64,000 bases of DNA from the NCBI GenBank assembly GCA_029964075.1, contig CM057148.1, forward strand, positions 23,925,916-23,989,915, in the 5' to 3' direction. The notes below the pieces were generated by a model that saw only the letters and a program-made list of their open reading frames with translations, had not been told where the DNA came from and searched no databases. Both the position numbers and the translations under genes were made by a program. Numbering within the stretch: the stretch's first letter is position 1; each line of letters opens with the position of its first letter. Source of the stretch: Patiria pectinifera. Lineage: Eukaryota > Echinodermata > Asteroidea > Valvatida > Asterinidae. Of the stretch, positions 10,069-22,518 are shown piece by piece.

Positions 10069-13000
10069 CTGGGGGTAAATGAGAAGCATTAGCATGTCCA
10101 TTTAGCTAAACAAATATTTTAAGCATACCTAAAACTGTGACACGTAAGTAATTTTGCACCTCTAGGCTCTACTGCCATCACAAACATGCTACACGGTTAC
10201 CTATACCGCGCGACTGTGCAGTGAACGTTGCACTGGACTTGACATTGACTCACCGAACATTGTGCAGAAACGTAAAGTGAAATAACTTTATTTTTAACAT
10301 AAATACTCTGTCTATGCAGTCTGATTTTAATATTCATGAAAGTTTAGTAATTTTCAAAGTTTGGTTATATTTTATTTAAGTGCTTCAAAGACTGTGCATG
10401 CCCTGTGCCGTTTGAGGAGTCCTGAATAATTCATATTGGCTGCGCCCTCAAGCGGCCGTAGATGGTCTTTCTACATGTTTGCAGGGTGACTGATCACATG
10501 AACATAAAATCAACAACTTACAAAGCATGTTTCTTGCAGTGAGACTTTCCTTGTGCTGTCTTGCTCGACTTGACCAGTCCGTCGCTTTGCGAGAGGGCAG
10601 GAAGCTCCTGCAGACCACAGAGGGTGCTGTCTTCATGAACTGCAGTCATCAACTCCTGCATTCAGGTGATCAGGGAAAATAGACATAAAACTTATAGCTT
10701 TGAAATAAGGCTAGAGTCAATTCCACCATTAAAAAAATCAAGCAATTCGTCAGAAGTAAAGGATATGATTCTCCTGTCTTTAACAAACAATGGATCTGGG
10801 GTTCCATACCTGTGGATTAGCTTCTTGTCCCGGGATTCTGCAAAGCGTTTCATCCACATTCTCTAGCTGAGTGCCCTCTGACGTCATCTCTCTTACGTCA
10901 GACACCAGTGCGCAGTCACAGAGCCAAGGATTGCCAGAGAGATCCACTGAGCTCCCAGGGGCCAAGATGACCGGTAGCCCGCCCTCAATTGTCTGGAGAT
11001 TGTTATCTGCGATGTCCAGGCGGGAGAGCCTCCTCGTGCGGTCGTGCTCGGGAATGCGGAACGTGTCCAAAATGTTCCGCTTCAGAGAAAGCTGAGTCAA
11101 GTCTGGTAGGGAGGTTAGCAGGGCAGCCGGCACACGCGCAAAGCGATTCCCTCTCAGATTCAGCACGTTGAGTGACGTCAGAACATCCAGCCAATCACAG
11201 GTGGTCTCGTCCAGCTCGTTGTCCGCCATGTTGAGTTCGAGGAGTGAGTCGAATCCCAGGAAGGCGCCATAATCAACCTGATGGAGAAAGTTTCCACTCA
11301 GATCTAAGCTCTGGACGTTAGATGCGTCTGAGAATGCTCTCTCCTGTAGGCTTGCGAGTCTGTTTCCGTGTAAAGACAGGGCTACTAATCTTCTCAATCC
11401 TCTTAGAAAAGAAGCTTGGATGACAGAAATCTCATTTTCTGCCAGATTCAGCATCTTCACAAAGGGTGCTCCCTTAAACATATCAGGTGTCAATTCCCTC
11501 AGATGATTACCCCTCAGGAATAACCAGGTTAGTTTCGACATGCTGTAAGCTGGACCGACGCTGAAGGCACCTGGTTCAATCTCTGAGATTTCATTATTGT
11601 CAAGCCGCAGCGAGGTCAAACTCTCGAGTCCGCAGAACGTGTGTGCTTGGAGGCGCCGCAATGCATTGTTGGTAAGATCTAGAATCTCCAGGCCTGTCAA
11701 ACCACGTAAAGAACCTGGAGGCAATACTGATATTTCGTTACCGTCCAGGACGAGTTCTTGAAGAGAGGGGAGCTGGCCAAAAGTATTACCTGTAATTTCA
11801 CTCAGCTTATTAGAGCTGGCGATCAGTATTCTGAGATCGGTGCAGTTCTCGAATGTCTCCTTATTCAGCTCTGTCAGGGAATTGTGGGATACGTTCAAGT
11901 ACTGTAGAACAGATACTGGTGAGAACATGGATTCGCCCAGCGCGATCAGGTTATTACCGGATAGATCCAGCTCCAACAGGTTCGTCAGGTAGATAAAGAC
12001 CGACTGAGGAAGCTGTTGCATTCTGTTGTTCTTCAGTGAAACAACTTTGAGGTTGGAGTTCATTGCAAAGAAATTTTCAGGAAGACTTTCAACTTTGTTG
12101 TCGTCAAGAATCAGCTGTTGGAGCCCTACTAGGTCAACCAAGAGTTCTTCGGGAAGATGGTCCAGACGATTGTGAGACATATTCAGGAAGCGAAGATGAG
12201 AGAGACCTTTCAGCGATCTCGGCGAGAGAGACTCCAGCAAATTGGCACCAAGGTCCAAGTCCAGCATGTTGGTGTTGTTGATGAAGCTTCCTTCTGGCAA
12301 AGTTCGGATGTGATTGCCTGATAGGTACAATCTCATGAGACTCTGTACATTGTGCAGAGCGTCTTGAGGTAGCGCTCTCAATCGGTTAGCCTTAATGGAG
12401 AGTATCTCCAGATCTTCTAATCCCACGAAGCTACCGGGCTCGAGGTCTGTGATCTTATTGCCGCGTATGTCCAGATGCACCAGCCCCGCCCCATTCGCGA
12501 ATGTCCCAGGCGGGATTCGTTTGATGCGTGATTCCTCTTCACCGTCTGGTTCTACAGTCGTCTCTCCAAAGCTAGTCATGTCATAATCAATAATGTCCAT
12601 TCGCGAATCGTCCCCGATCAAGAGCAGATATCTGACTCCTGCAGCAGAGAAAACAGGAAAGGACACCATGATTAAGTCACTTTGAGAATTGACGTTTCTT
12701 TCGATCTTCGTGACCTTTACCCAACAGTTTAATTCTACCGCCCTTCCCAGCCTTTATGAAGCAGGATCGGGAAAAACCAGCTTAGTTTCCTTGTGTACTT
12801 GATAATTTAACCCCAAAACAAAGAGAAGAAGTGTGTTTCAATCGGCTTCTTTACCCCATATGTAATTTGGTTCAATTATTCACAATAGCCTCTGGCGCAT
12901 GCTGTTACGTTTAGCAGTCCTATTCAAATTGACATGTTACATTTGCCATTGCTTTGCTTACCAGGCAAAATTGGAGTCAGTAAATTGAGGCATCATTAGG

Positions 13001-13459
13001 AAGTCATTTATTCAACCTTTTGTCGGTTTTCAAGACAATTGAATTGTTGACAGGCGATTTAAAATGTTGCTTCGAATCTGAGGCCCAAGGTTTGAACTTG
13101 AGCCCGAACGCATCTTCGAACTGCCAAATCGGCGGCAATATAGGGGGGAGGAACTTATCTACCCCATCCCCGAATTGTCACCAATAAAATAAATTAATAC
13201 CTGACAGCAGCTCTGTGGGTACCTCCCTCTTCCCCCAACACACCGCTGCCCCCGCCCCCTCCTTCCAGTCAAACATCGCCGCGTAATTCTGCAGCCGACG
13301 GGACACGGCGAGTAGGCGCTTGGACACCGTGACGCAGCGGCACTTCATGGGGCAGCTGCGGGGTTGGGCCCCGGGGAGAGGGCGGCTCTGGGCACGCTGG
13401 GTGAGACTGATGACGGAGAGCACGAAACACAAAAAGGTTGCTGATGTGGTGATACGCAT
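9306..13459 (-). CDS. LRR-trypsin-fold pseudoprotease fusion, copy 2
   Basis: Tandem paralogue of the gene upstream. Coding exons, minus strand: 13459-13201, 12638-10810, 10655-10522 and 10068-9306. Each has exactly the same length as in copy 1 (259, 1829, 134, 763), giving 994 residues. Differences are scattered substitutions. In the LRR exon they include EPGSF for EPDSF, SPRSLKG for SSRSLKD, YLTNLL for YLKKLL and TFCGLE for TFYGLE, plus QEANPQ for QETKQQ at the exon end. In the protease-like exon they include CGIANAV for CGMANDV. The inactivating changes (TLRC, GNMGGALV) are shared, so inactivation came before the duplication. Equal exon lengths, intact splice sites and no stops argue that both copies are functional rather than one being a pseudogene. 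Confidence 0.85.
10810..12638 (-). CDS. Copy 2 LRR exon
   Basis: Same 1829-base length as the copy 1 LRR exon and the same ~21-repeat solenoid with LRRCT (NPWLCDC). The donor context is changed (ccacag|gtatgg), altering the last residues to ANPQ, but the GT is kept. Substitutions include Leu/Ile swaps at solenoid positions and a new cysteine (TFCGLES for TFYGLES). That cysteine is not obviously paired and could be exposed. Confidence 0.87.
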
Positions 13460-13563
13460 TGCTGCACCAGATTCGTGATAATCCTGTATGAAAACCAAAA
13501 ATAAGGAAGAAAGAACATAACAGAAATATGAACACATAAAAGGAGTTCCAAGTTACATCACAT

Positions 13564-13695
13564 ACACTGCAAAAACTGCAGTGTTAATTTAACACCATTC
13601 GGTATCTATATAGGACAACACCAGTGAAGTTTAACACCAGATGGTCTTTTATGGATACCAATGGTGTAAATTTAACACTCCAGTTTTTGCAGTGT
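13564..13695. mobile_element. 132-bp MITE, copy in unit 2
   Basis: Orthologous insertion of the element at 5947-6078, with the same termini and length and a few substitutions (ctgcagtg for ctgtagtg). Confidence 0.85.
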
Positions 13696-13704
13696 GCAGT
13701 GATG

Positions 13705-14148
13705 TGCATTGAAACGCCGCTATAACGAACATCGTGGGATCCACAGAAAGTGTTCGTAATAACGATCGTTCGGTAAAGTGAATTTTAAACCGCCGGATCA
13801 TCCCTCTTTTGACCATTTCCCACATCCCGCGGCCGCACGAGGAGTCGTCACGAAACTTAAGCAATGGTTTTCCCTTTTATTCCTTGGGGAAATAGTAGCC
13901 ATCTTTCGCTGTTCAACATTTCAAAAAAGATGTAACTATGGGTCGTTTGATGTTCGGGAATTAAAAGTGGCCCAAATAGTGTTTAATACATGTACATGTA
14001 CAACCGGTAGATTTTTTGGTATCTGTTGCCTTTTTTTCAACAACGATGTTCGGTACGTGTTGTACATTAAAATCGGGAGCCAAGGATGATGTTCGGTATA
14101 GCCGAATGTTCCGTATGACGGTGTTCGGTATAGCAGCGTTCCACTGTA
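13705..14148. mobile_element. ~445-bp MITE, copy in unit 2
   Basis: Orthologous copy of the element at 6088-6532, with the same ends (gccgctataacgaacatc and tagcagcgttccactgta). Confidence 0.8.
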
Positions 14149-14335
14149 TCAATTGATATTGTAAAAACCCAGAGAGTGTATTGCAGACTATTTTTCTTGC
14201 CGCAGATCTGAGGACGGAAACTGGTCGTAGGTTCGAGTCCCATCCAAGACAAATTGGGATTGCTGTCTTGTGTGCAAGCCCCGCCCTCACAGCGTGTGAC
14301 CACCCCCCCCCCTCCCATGGGAGGGGCCAGGTATC

Positions 14336-16480
14336 TCGAAAACACATTAAATGCCGATTACCACTCCCAAAAGCAATATGGTGATACAATCGGTACAAGC
14401 CGTGGATAACAAAATCATTCCAGAATGTAATGACTTCATAATTGGTTAATAATAAATGGATAATCAGCTTTATCTTAATCCGCGACACCTGATAATATTC
14501 TATAAGTGCATCGTAATCCATAATTTATTAATCGGCAATGTGTAATAATTAGACCATCACATCGAGTCATCAACTCATCATCATGAACATAAAGTTTCAC
14601 TTGTCTCAATGTTTTGTAAATACATGTATTTCATATCTGTCAAGTTTTTTTAATGGAAAATCACCCTTAGCAAGGCTATAAAACCCCCTCTTGACAGAGG
14701 GCTAGAAAGAAGAACGAATATGATGAAAAGAAAAATGATAATCAGGAAAGCTGGAGGTAGGAATTGATATTCCTCTCATAAGAGGCTAGATCATAGAATG
14801 GAAGGAAACAGCGACTATAGTGAAGAAGGCCCAAAGAGATACAAAACATGGGAAAGGCTATTAGAGTAGTTCTTTGTTCTACATCTCGGCACAGCTAGAG
14901 TGTAAGGGGGAGAGGAAGCAGAGAGCCTGGTTGCACGCTCACAGTGACCGAGAAGGAACCAAGTCAAACAAAGTACATGTAGAATATGTTTAGTTTCTAT
15001 GTATACTCCTTCAGAGATTACTGTCAGTGAAAGAAAACCAAGACAAGGCAAGCCTGTAGTAAAGTTGGTCCCAGAGCGAACAAAATTGTATTCCGTTGAT
15101 TCAGAATGGCTTTCACTGGAAGTGTTTCCATGCATGTGATCTACACAAATTTAGCCCATTCATTGGCTGTGCGGTAATCCTATTGCAGACTTTTGAACCA
15201 AAGTGAGACTTAAGCTAGTCTCATTCGGGGAGACAGACAGTCAGTCAGTTAGTCAGTCAGTGAGTCAGGCTGCATCCGAATCAACTGTCTAGAGCTACAG
15301 TCCTGGCCAAATCTCGCTGGGCCCCCAACCCCCCGGCCCCCGCCCAATGTTGTCTCTCATTGCGCGGTGTGTGCTCTATCAGCTGAAGAGAACAACATTG
15401 GCCGCGGGAGCGGGGGAATTGGTGACCGTGGCAGGCTCAGGAAGTGTCCCAACCATTTTGGCCGGGATTGTAGGTCTAGGTCCGCGCCCATTGAAAATAC
15501 GCGGGGACGCGCTGACAACTGACGTAAAGCTGTAGCTCTGGAAGCCTGTTTTGGACACGGCCTCAGTCAAGTGCAAAGACGTGGGATATACGTCCCCTCT
15601 TGCATCAGTAAAAATCAAAGCCAGCTCTGATTATTGTATCCAGAGAAGCTTATTGTTCACGTAATGAGTTTTGCAAATAAATTTGCCTAGCCTGCATGTC
15701 TTTTTGTAGAGCTCGTATCAGCAGCTCTACACTGTAGAACATGTTAATTACCTGTGACGTCACGCCGACAGGCATCAGCTAGGCAACCCAAATATTTAAG
15801 TATTTTTGGCATGTTGTTTGGCCCATTTTAAACAGATGAATCAATATTGTTAAACCATTCATATTTCAAGAGATACTCATGCAGTGCAGAAGGGAACAGT
15901 TTGCTGAACATTGACATCACCATAATGACCACAACATCCAACTTTGCACTAAGTCATTATGTGTGAACAGCGGTGACTTTGCAACTTCATGTATACGTGC
16001 ATTCCCTCTACCTCACGATAAGAAACTTCCTGAATGAGCTAGATCTACTTCCGAGGCAATCTCTAATCTCTTTATTAGTCAGAACCCGATGTGTTCATCT
16101 CCGATTCACATTTACTGGATTGAATTCTACTTTCCAACTTGAAAGGTTTCTTTCTCCCTGCACGGGCGCCTGTTTATTCACCGAAGGATTAACTGAACAG
16201 TGAAAGTCCTTCAATTGTTGCATGAATAAACATTTCCATTGACACACAATTTGCACAGGTAGTTCTTGGATTACTGGAAGTCACACAGTGAAGGGGTGAT
16301 GTGACTTGCAGTCGGACAAGTCGAGAGGTTGCAGCAATCATGGTGAGTTTTTTGTTCCAAGATGACTTGATTCGATGGATTTTGAATTGGGATGAGGGAC
16401 AGCCTTTAGCAAATGTGATTATGTGGCTCCAACGGTCCTGTATTCCATAGCATACTGTTACTTGTTTATTCCAAAGTCTC
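14336..16480. other. Intergenic stretch
   Basis: No exon recognised. It contains a GTCA/GTCAGT microsatellite at about 15228-15270. A ~110-bp segment near 15060-15175 recurs at 22430-22520 (ttccgttgattcagaatggc and tttagcccattcatt). Confidence 0.6.
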
Positions 16481-16490
16481 TTCATGATGC

Positions 16491-16827
16491 AGCCCCATAA
16501 ATGTGGCCAATTTACTGGACTGCCTCCGTAAATAAAGGCCACACTCCTACCATGTACAAAAACATGTCGATGATTCGTTTGCGCACGTTTGTGTATCAAA
16601 ATTTTAACATGAAATTTCACGAAAATTACACATCTGAAAAAAAAACAGCATTTTCTTATTAGCCTATAAAGAGGGTGAGTATGCTTCTAAAGCAAAAATT
16701 AACTACAAACTAAGCCTAACTGTGAAAATCAAAATTTGACAAAGTTCGACATGTTTTTGTACATGGTGGAAGTGTGGCCTTTATTTACGGAGGTATAGTC
16801 CAGTAAATTGGCCACATTTATGGAGCT
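16491..16827. mobile_element. 337-bp MITE with ~80-bp inverted termini
   Basis: Left end agccccataaatgtggccaa...ccatgtacaaaaacatgtcg is inverted at the right, ending ggccacatttatggagct. A shorter copy lies in DDB1 intron 1 at 42002-42149. Confidence 0.85.
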
Positions 16828-17390
16828 ACATAATGTAGTAGTAAGTCTATTTAAAAAAAAAAAATAGAATAACATGCAATGGCCGCCATTTTGAAAATTT
16901 TGAAAATGTCTTGTTACCCTATGACATTTTGTGCAAAGGACAAAATAATCTGCGATGGCCCTAAGATTGTGACCGGCTCCACAAAAAGGGTATTAAGTCG
17001 CGCTGGCCCGCTCAACATTAAGAGGGTGAACATTTGTCCAAATGTGACTTTCATTTTTTATCATGAATGACATCTTACCTACAGTTTAAGGTTTCATTCA
17101 CAGCATTTCATGTCTTTATCATCAAACTGACCAATCTAATCACCGATCTGCAGCAGTACCAGTAACTTTTCCCTTCAAGTCGGTTGAATCATGGAGCTAT
17201 AAAAAGATAGCTCCATGGTTGAATTGGACATTGCTCACCGACGTATTTTAGACCTGGCGTTAATTCATTCATGCTTTACTGCTGGCTTGATGTGCTTGCA
17301 AAAATTATGTTGGTAACGACTGTGATACTATGAGATACAATTTAAATTTTCGTAAACTCATCAGCAGATGGGAGTAGTAGATAGAAGGTT

Positions 17391-17682
17391 AAAATAAAAT
17401 AAATCTAACGTACGTACGTAACTGTAATTAAAACGTAGACGAATTATTACTAATTCGTACGATTTACTAATTCGTACGTACGAATTACTTACTCGTACGT
17501 ACGACCGTTAAATTAAAAACCGTACGTACGAATTACACCGTACGTACGAAATACTAAACCGTACGTACACGAATTACGCAATGAAACGTAAGTAATTAAT
17601 TAGTAATTCGTACGTACGCTGAAGTAGTATTTATATAGTAATAAGTACGTACGAACGTACGAACTAGATTTATTTATTTTTA
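17391..17682. mobile_element. Foldback element rich in CGTACG
   Basis: About 290 bp starting aaaataaaatctaacgtacg-like and ending in the inverse (gaactagatttatttatttt). The interior has at least ten copies of the self-complementary gtacgtac, so nearly every sub-segment can fold back. Confidence 0.7.
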
Positions 17683-17960
17683 CACACCCACAGATGTCCT
17701 GGCAATTAACCAATAATATCTGGTGACAGAAATCTGATCCAAACTCAACCAGGAAATGAGTTGACATGTTTTTGATCCCGGATTCATTTGATGAAGAGTC
17801 CAAGTTCTTTACGAATTCCGGTGTGACAGCAGGAATTGGAAAGGCCGTATAGATTATTTGCATTTATCCTTAAAGTAACCTGCCGAATTATCATCAAAAA
17901 CCTTACTTGATATTAAGACCGTACTGGTTCTAAATACCCCTTGAAATTATTCCGTCTGGC
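17683..17960. other. Intergenic, unrecognised minus-strand frame
   Basis: A minus-strand open frame of ~87 codons (17863-17600) runs into the foldback element. It resembles nothing known to me and has no convincing splice context. Probably not a gene. Confidence 0.4.
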
Positions 17961-18200
17961 TTTCAATTCAATTCAATTCAAGAAAACATTTATTCCATAC
18001 TCCTTTAGAGAATACATCCAGCAATAAAAAAGAAATCTGGTAAATAACAAGATAACAAAATCAATAAATATGTCAAAAAAGAAAAGAAAATTAATACCAG
18101 TAAGATACGCTATGAAGAAATGTTAAACTTATTTCGATTTATGTACAAAAGATACTAAGGAGTAGGCTTGCTGTCATGTAGGCCTGGAAGAAATCAAGAA
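17961..18200 (-). repeat. LINE-type 3' tail, minus strand
   Basis: The + strand shows (ATTCA)n at about 17966-17986, then agaaaacatttattccatac. Read on the minus strand this is a short UTR ending AATAAATGTTTTCT followed by TTGAAT repeats, the usual 3' end of CR1-like LINEs. No RT coding is attached. Confidence 0.45.
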
Positions 18201-18769
18201 AGGTGATTTCAACGTTCAGTCGATGACTGGTCCATGGAAATAAAGATTTCTGTAGACCGATGCATGTTTAGTGATCCAAATTAAGGTTGTGCGTGGTTTT
18301 TTACTGTGTTCTCGAAAAGTGTAATATCCACTGAGCTGAAACTTGAACAGGTTCGGTTCTGAACATTCTTCTGTGGATTTTGAGAGGTGTTATTATTGGA
18401 AACGAACAAAATGCATTAGGAGCAACTTAGATTAGTTTTTGTGCCTTTAAGTGTGCAATTCCGTGTACCATCGGCGCACGGTTTCAACTTGAAGTTCAAT
18501 TCAATATTTCAGTACGGACTATGCACGATATTTACTTTTTCATATTCGGAATAACTGGAATACCAAACATTCTTCATTGCTGACATCCGTACTGCGATAT
18601 ATGGGATTTCCGAGCTTGGTATACGAGCGTGAAAGAGTCGAGTCGGCGAAATGAATGTGAGCACATCAAGAAAATACAATATGTTTTGAAATGGCTGGGT
18701 GTTGGATAAAAGTGGAGGCACATGACACAATCTAAATCCTTGCTCAAATTATTCATTTCGTTTTAACAG

Positions 18770-21683
18770 AGTAATGGTTTCTCAGAAGACCAGTTTTCAG
18801 GTATGTAACAATTGAAAAGTAACCACAACATTTTTTCATAATGCACAATGGGTCCGTTTTTTCATTGTTGTTTATACGCAACCATCCCGCCAGCCACGGT
18901 CAATCATGACAAACATGGCTGGTGGGTAATCAAAAATCACATGAAAAGAACAACAGGCAAGGAGCACGCATAGCAGCATTAATAGGATTTTGAACAAACA
19001 AAGCCTAGAAACGTGCTTGGGCTAATCATAAACATGAAGCCGGGGACTATGTGTGGCCAATCGGAAGACGGTGCATGGCCTCCTTAAAACACTGAGCCCC
19101 CTCCTCTGAAGGCTGCCCGATGACATCGGGGGAGGCCAATTCCAGATGTTTACAGCGACTGGTTCCTACCAGTCTTAATCCAGCAGGGTCTGGGCTCTTC
19201 AAAAGCCAGGAGGCAGGGGATGCCGTAGGGAGAAGGCAATGGTTTTAAAGTAAATTTTATACTAAGTCTTGTTTCGCCTGACCATTTCCCCAAAGTAGTT
19301 TTTAACAACATGGTGCACGATTTCATCTTTTACTGTGTGTCTTCCGTTCCGGGTCAGAGTTCAAGGCTGCGTTCTCGCTCTTCGACAAAGATGGCGACGG
19401 GACAGTGACCAGCGATGAACTGGCGGTGGTGCTGAGGTCAATTGGCCTCAACCCGTCGAAGAGGGAGCTAGACAAGATCATCAAAGAGGCTGACGCAGAC
19501 GGTTCGAACATTTTATTATGGCTCGTTTGTTTTGATTTACCGGTGACCCAAGGTCACGCGTGCGCATGAAATTGGATCTACAATGATAATTTCAGTAAGC
19601 TACCAACAATGCGCTTTGCGTTTCCTTCCTTCACAACGTTTCGTGAAAGGGATTATATAGCAGTCAACGGGCAATGGTTCGCTCGTACCCCCCCCCCCCG
19701 CCCCCGCCCTGCAAACAGGAAGCTGGGAAGGGCTAACGAATTAATGCTCTGATTGGATAGATTTTGCGTGACCTGTGACCTGCAAGTCATCACGACCACG
19801 ACCCTGCAAGGTTTGCGGCGCCCTTTTTTGGTTGAAAAAGCATTACAATGTAGGAAAATCTGTTAAATGTATCTGTTTTGAAAGTTTTTCAACTCCCATC
19901 AGTTGCTCAGGCCCCGTTTCGAATTCACGAAGGGTCGAAATGCATATGATTCGACATTTAAAATTTGTCCACATGGTCCGCAATGAAAAAGAAGTCACCT
20001 CCGGTATGGTGTGTATGCATTTCTATGGCAAACTTTTCTGATAGTATTTGCGCGCATAACCGCGGTCTGCAGCTGCAGCCGCAGCCAGATGCTTTATACA
20101 TAGGTCATGATAAAGTACCTAGAATGCCATCCCAACTTCCTTCACAAGATTCTGAGAACTCATTTGCCCTTCCCAGCGCCCTGTTTGCAGGGCGGGGGAT
20201 ACGAGCTAAACGGAATGGTTCTTGGACTTAATTTCCTTTAAAAAAAAATGATCGTGAGTCATGCATCAGAAAAAACAAGTGGAATTAATGTCATCAGTCA
20301 ACAGAACTTGATTAAACATAATTTAGGGAAGAAAATGCACTTCTGGGGGAAAAAAATAAAGAATAACGTAATTATTTTAGCAAAATGAACCCCTTACATG
20401 GCAACATTGTGACCACTGGCCCAACGTAGCAGGCCACAATGCTGCGACGATCTTCGCTGGAAATCTAAACTTATGGCAAATACAAAGTCATTTGAAATCA
20501 CACGATAATTCAATCACGTGATATGCTTCACGCATGCACATTGAGGTAAATAGCTTTACTAGCCTGCTGAAGAAAATAAAGTCCCCAGGCACACATCATG
20601 GAAGGACGGTGGGGGCCTGAGTTAGTGATATATTTTGGAGTCCTTGGTCCACGTGACTCTAGGCTGAGCATGCGCATTACTGTTAAGAAAGTAAATAACA
20701 ATTGAAGTGGTAAAACCTGTACAATGTTTATGACTTGTGCACATTACCGATTGATGCTACATTAAGTGATCTTTGATCTTTGGTTTCCTAGGTAACAACA
20801 CGATCGAGCTGAATGAGTTCCTCGCAACCATAAGTCAAAAGATGGTGCAAGAGGAGAAAGGTCGAGCCGATGACGTCATCATGACGGAACAGGAAATCAA
20901 GAAAACCTACGATATTTTCGACAGCAATGGGAATGGTTTCATAAGGTTAGACTACAGAAAAGCTGCTGGTGAAATTCGGAACAAGTATAATATTAACATC
21001 GTTTCATGAGAGTTGTTCACGTGTAATCATCCAAACCACCGCCATTTTGATTGAGCGGGTATTGTCTATTCCTATCTTGAGGGCGCACTATTATAGCTAC
21101 TTTTACTGTAGAGAACTCTAAAATGGCTCCTTCAGCTATTGTTGAATTTAAATCACAATTAATTACTTATTATTCGCAATTGTGTACGTTTTGTTTTACT
21201 TTCCTTTCAGCGCCAGTGATATCCGTCGGGTTGGGGCCCTCTACGGTGAGTGTTTCACAGACGAAGTGGCCAATCAGATGATCGGAGAGGCCGACACAGA
21301 TGCCGATGGGCGTGTCACGTATCGAGGTAGGCGTTTTTTCAATAACAACTGATTTAATATTCATGAAGTTTATAATAATTTAGTAACAAAATGATTTAAT
21401 ATTCACGAAGTTTATATTTGTTTTGTAAAATTAGAAGTTCATGTTTTTGAAGTTAATTTGATGTGTGGGCCTGGGACGATTACGTTTTTGACATCATGAA
21501 AAAATGCGGTCTTTTTTTAAAACATCTTACAAAATTTACAGTGACTTATAAATACAGGTTTCTAATCTGACACAAAATATCCATAAATCATTTATCGAAT
21601 TAGTTTGCAAAGGAAACAAATACATATGTTTTTATTTTCCCCATATTGGCCTAGACTTCCTGAAAATGATGAGGTCAACGTAG
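18770..21683 (+). CDS. Calmodulin-like four EF-hand protein (5' end missing)
   Basis: Coding exons: 18770-18800, 19358-19501, 20792-20945, 21211-21326 and 21655-21683, with GT/AG and matching phases. They give 157 residues plus stop TAG. The N-terminal part [16 protein letters not shown] matches the LTEEQIAEFKEAFSLF start of calmodulin. An in-frame TAA precedes the 18769 acceptor and no in-frame ATG occurs before EF1, so the initiator codon must be in an upstream exon not identified here. EF loops: [36 protein letters not shown] and [12 protein letters not shown]. The first two end in Glu; the last two end in Asp, which usually weakens Ca2+ preference. The C-terminus is [10 protein letters not shown]. 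Expected role: cytosolic Ca2+ sensor that binds target helices. It is clearly diverged from true calmodulin, which is almost invariant in animals. Confidence 0.82.
19678..20209. mobile_element. ~530-bp foldback element in calmodulin-like intron
   Basis: Left arm gctcgtaccccc...gccctgcaaacagg..gctgggaagggc is inverted at the right: gcccttcccagc..cctgtttgcagggcgggggatacgagc. It lies wholly in the intron between EF1 and EF2 exons. The interior has no coding signal. Confidence 0.75.
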
Positions 21684-22230
21684 AGCGGAATACATCTAGC
21701 ACTGTCCCCAAGGGAGGAAACGGCAATACTACATGTCTCAAATAGACCTGTTTTGGTTGCAGGAAACTGAACCACATGTATTATATAGAACTGATTGTAT
21801 ATTTCTAGAAGTTGTACAGTTAATGTGAAACATAGATTAGACATTTTAACGAACTCATATTTATTTTATTCTATAAAGTTCTTAATAATGATGACGATTA
21901 GAGGGTCACTTTATGGTATTTGTATAAAGACATCAGAGTTTTTAGAAACGTGTTAAGGATATTTTTTTCTAACGGCAACTCCTCTAGGATAATTAGTATT
22001 TTTGTATTGATGAAAAAGTGTGTATATTGGTAAACTAACGAATACAATAATTGGAACGGTGCTTACAATTAAAATTAGCGAGTGTAACGAAAATTGTCTT
22101 CAATGCTAGTCTTTTAATACTGTAATTTTAAATTCTGAAAAAACAAACCAAAACACTTATTTATGAAAGTGACGACGTACCATTTCTTAAAGGAACAGAT
22201 TCACCAATTCAACTCGATCAGTTGGCAAGC
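21684..22230. other. Intergenic, 3' flank of calmodulin-like gene
   Basis: AT-rich. No further exon seen. No clear AATAAA was singled out as the polyadenylation signal. Confidence 0.5.
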
Positions 22231-22234
22231 CAAG

Positions 22235-22426
22235 TACAGTCGAACCCTGATAAGAAGAGCAGCTGTTAATACAACATCCTGCTTATAACAAGGAAAATGT
22301 TAGGTCCCAAGTCGTTGCTTTTCTTTGTTTTCCTTTGTTTTCCATTACTGGTAATACAAGGTACCTGTTATAACAAAAGTAATTTGTAAAGTCCCAAGGA
22401 CCTTGTTATAAAGGTGTTCGACTGTA
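22235..22426. mobile_element. 192-bp MITE, TACAGTCGAAC termini (Tc1/mariner-pogo type)
   Basis: Begins tacagtcgaaccctgataa and ends ttataaaggtgttcgactgta. The TA at each end and the CAGTCGAAC terminus are typical of Tigger/pogo-like non-autonomous elements. Confidence 0.8.
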
Positions 22427-22518
22427 TAATGCTTGTAACAGAGCGCAAGGAATTTTATTCCATCGACTCAGAGTGGCTATAGATTTACTGCATGGACTAC
22501 AGGGATTTAGCCCATTCA

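Larger units (their letters stand above)
7803..14335. repeat. Tandem segmental duplication, unit 2
   Basis: Second unit of the direct duplication. It starts at ccctttagtgacttagccc and can be followed to about gggccaggtat near 14335, where unit 1 enters the assembly gap. Spacing between matching points falls from about 7800 on the left to about 7610 on the right. This is mainly because unit 1 has one extra ~190-bp tandem repeat. Confidence 0.92.
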
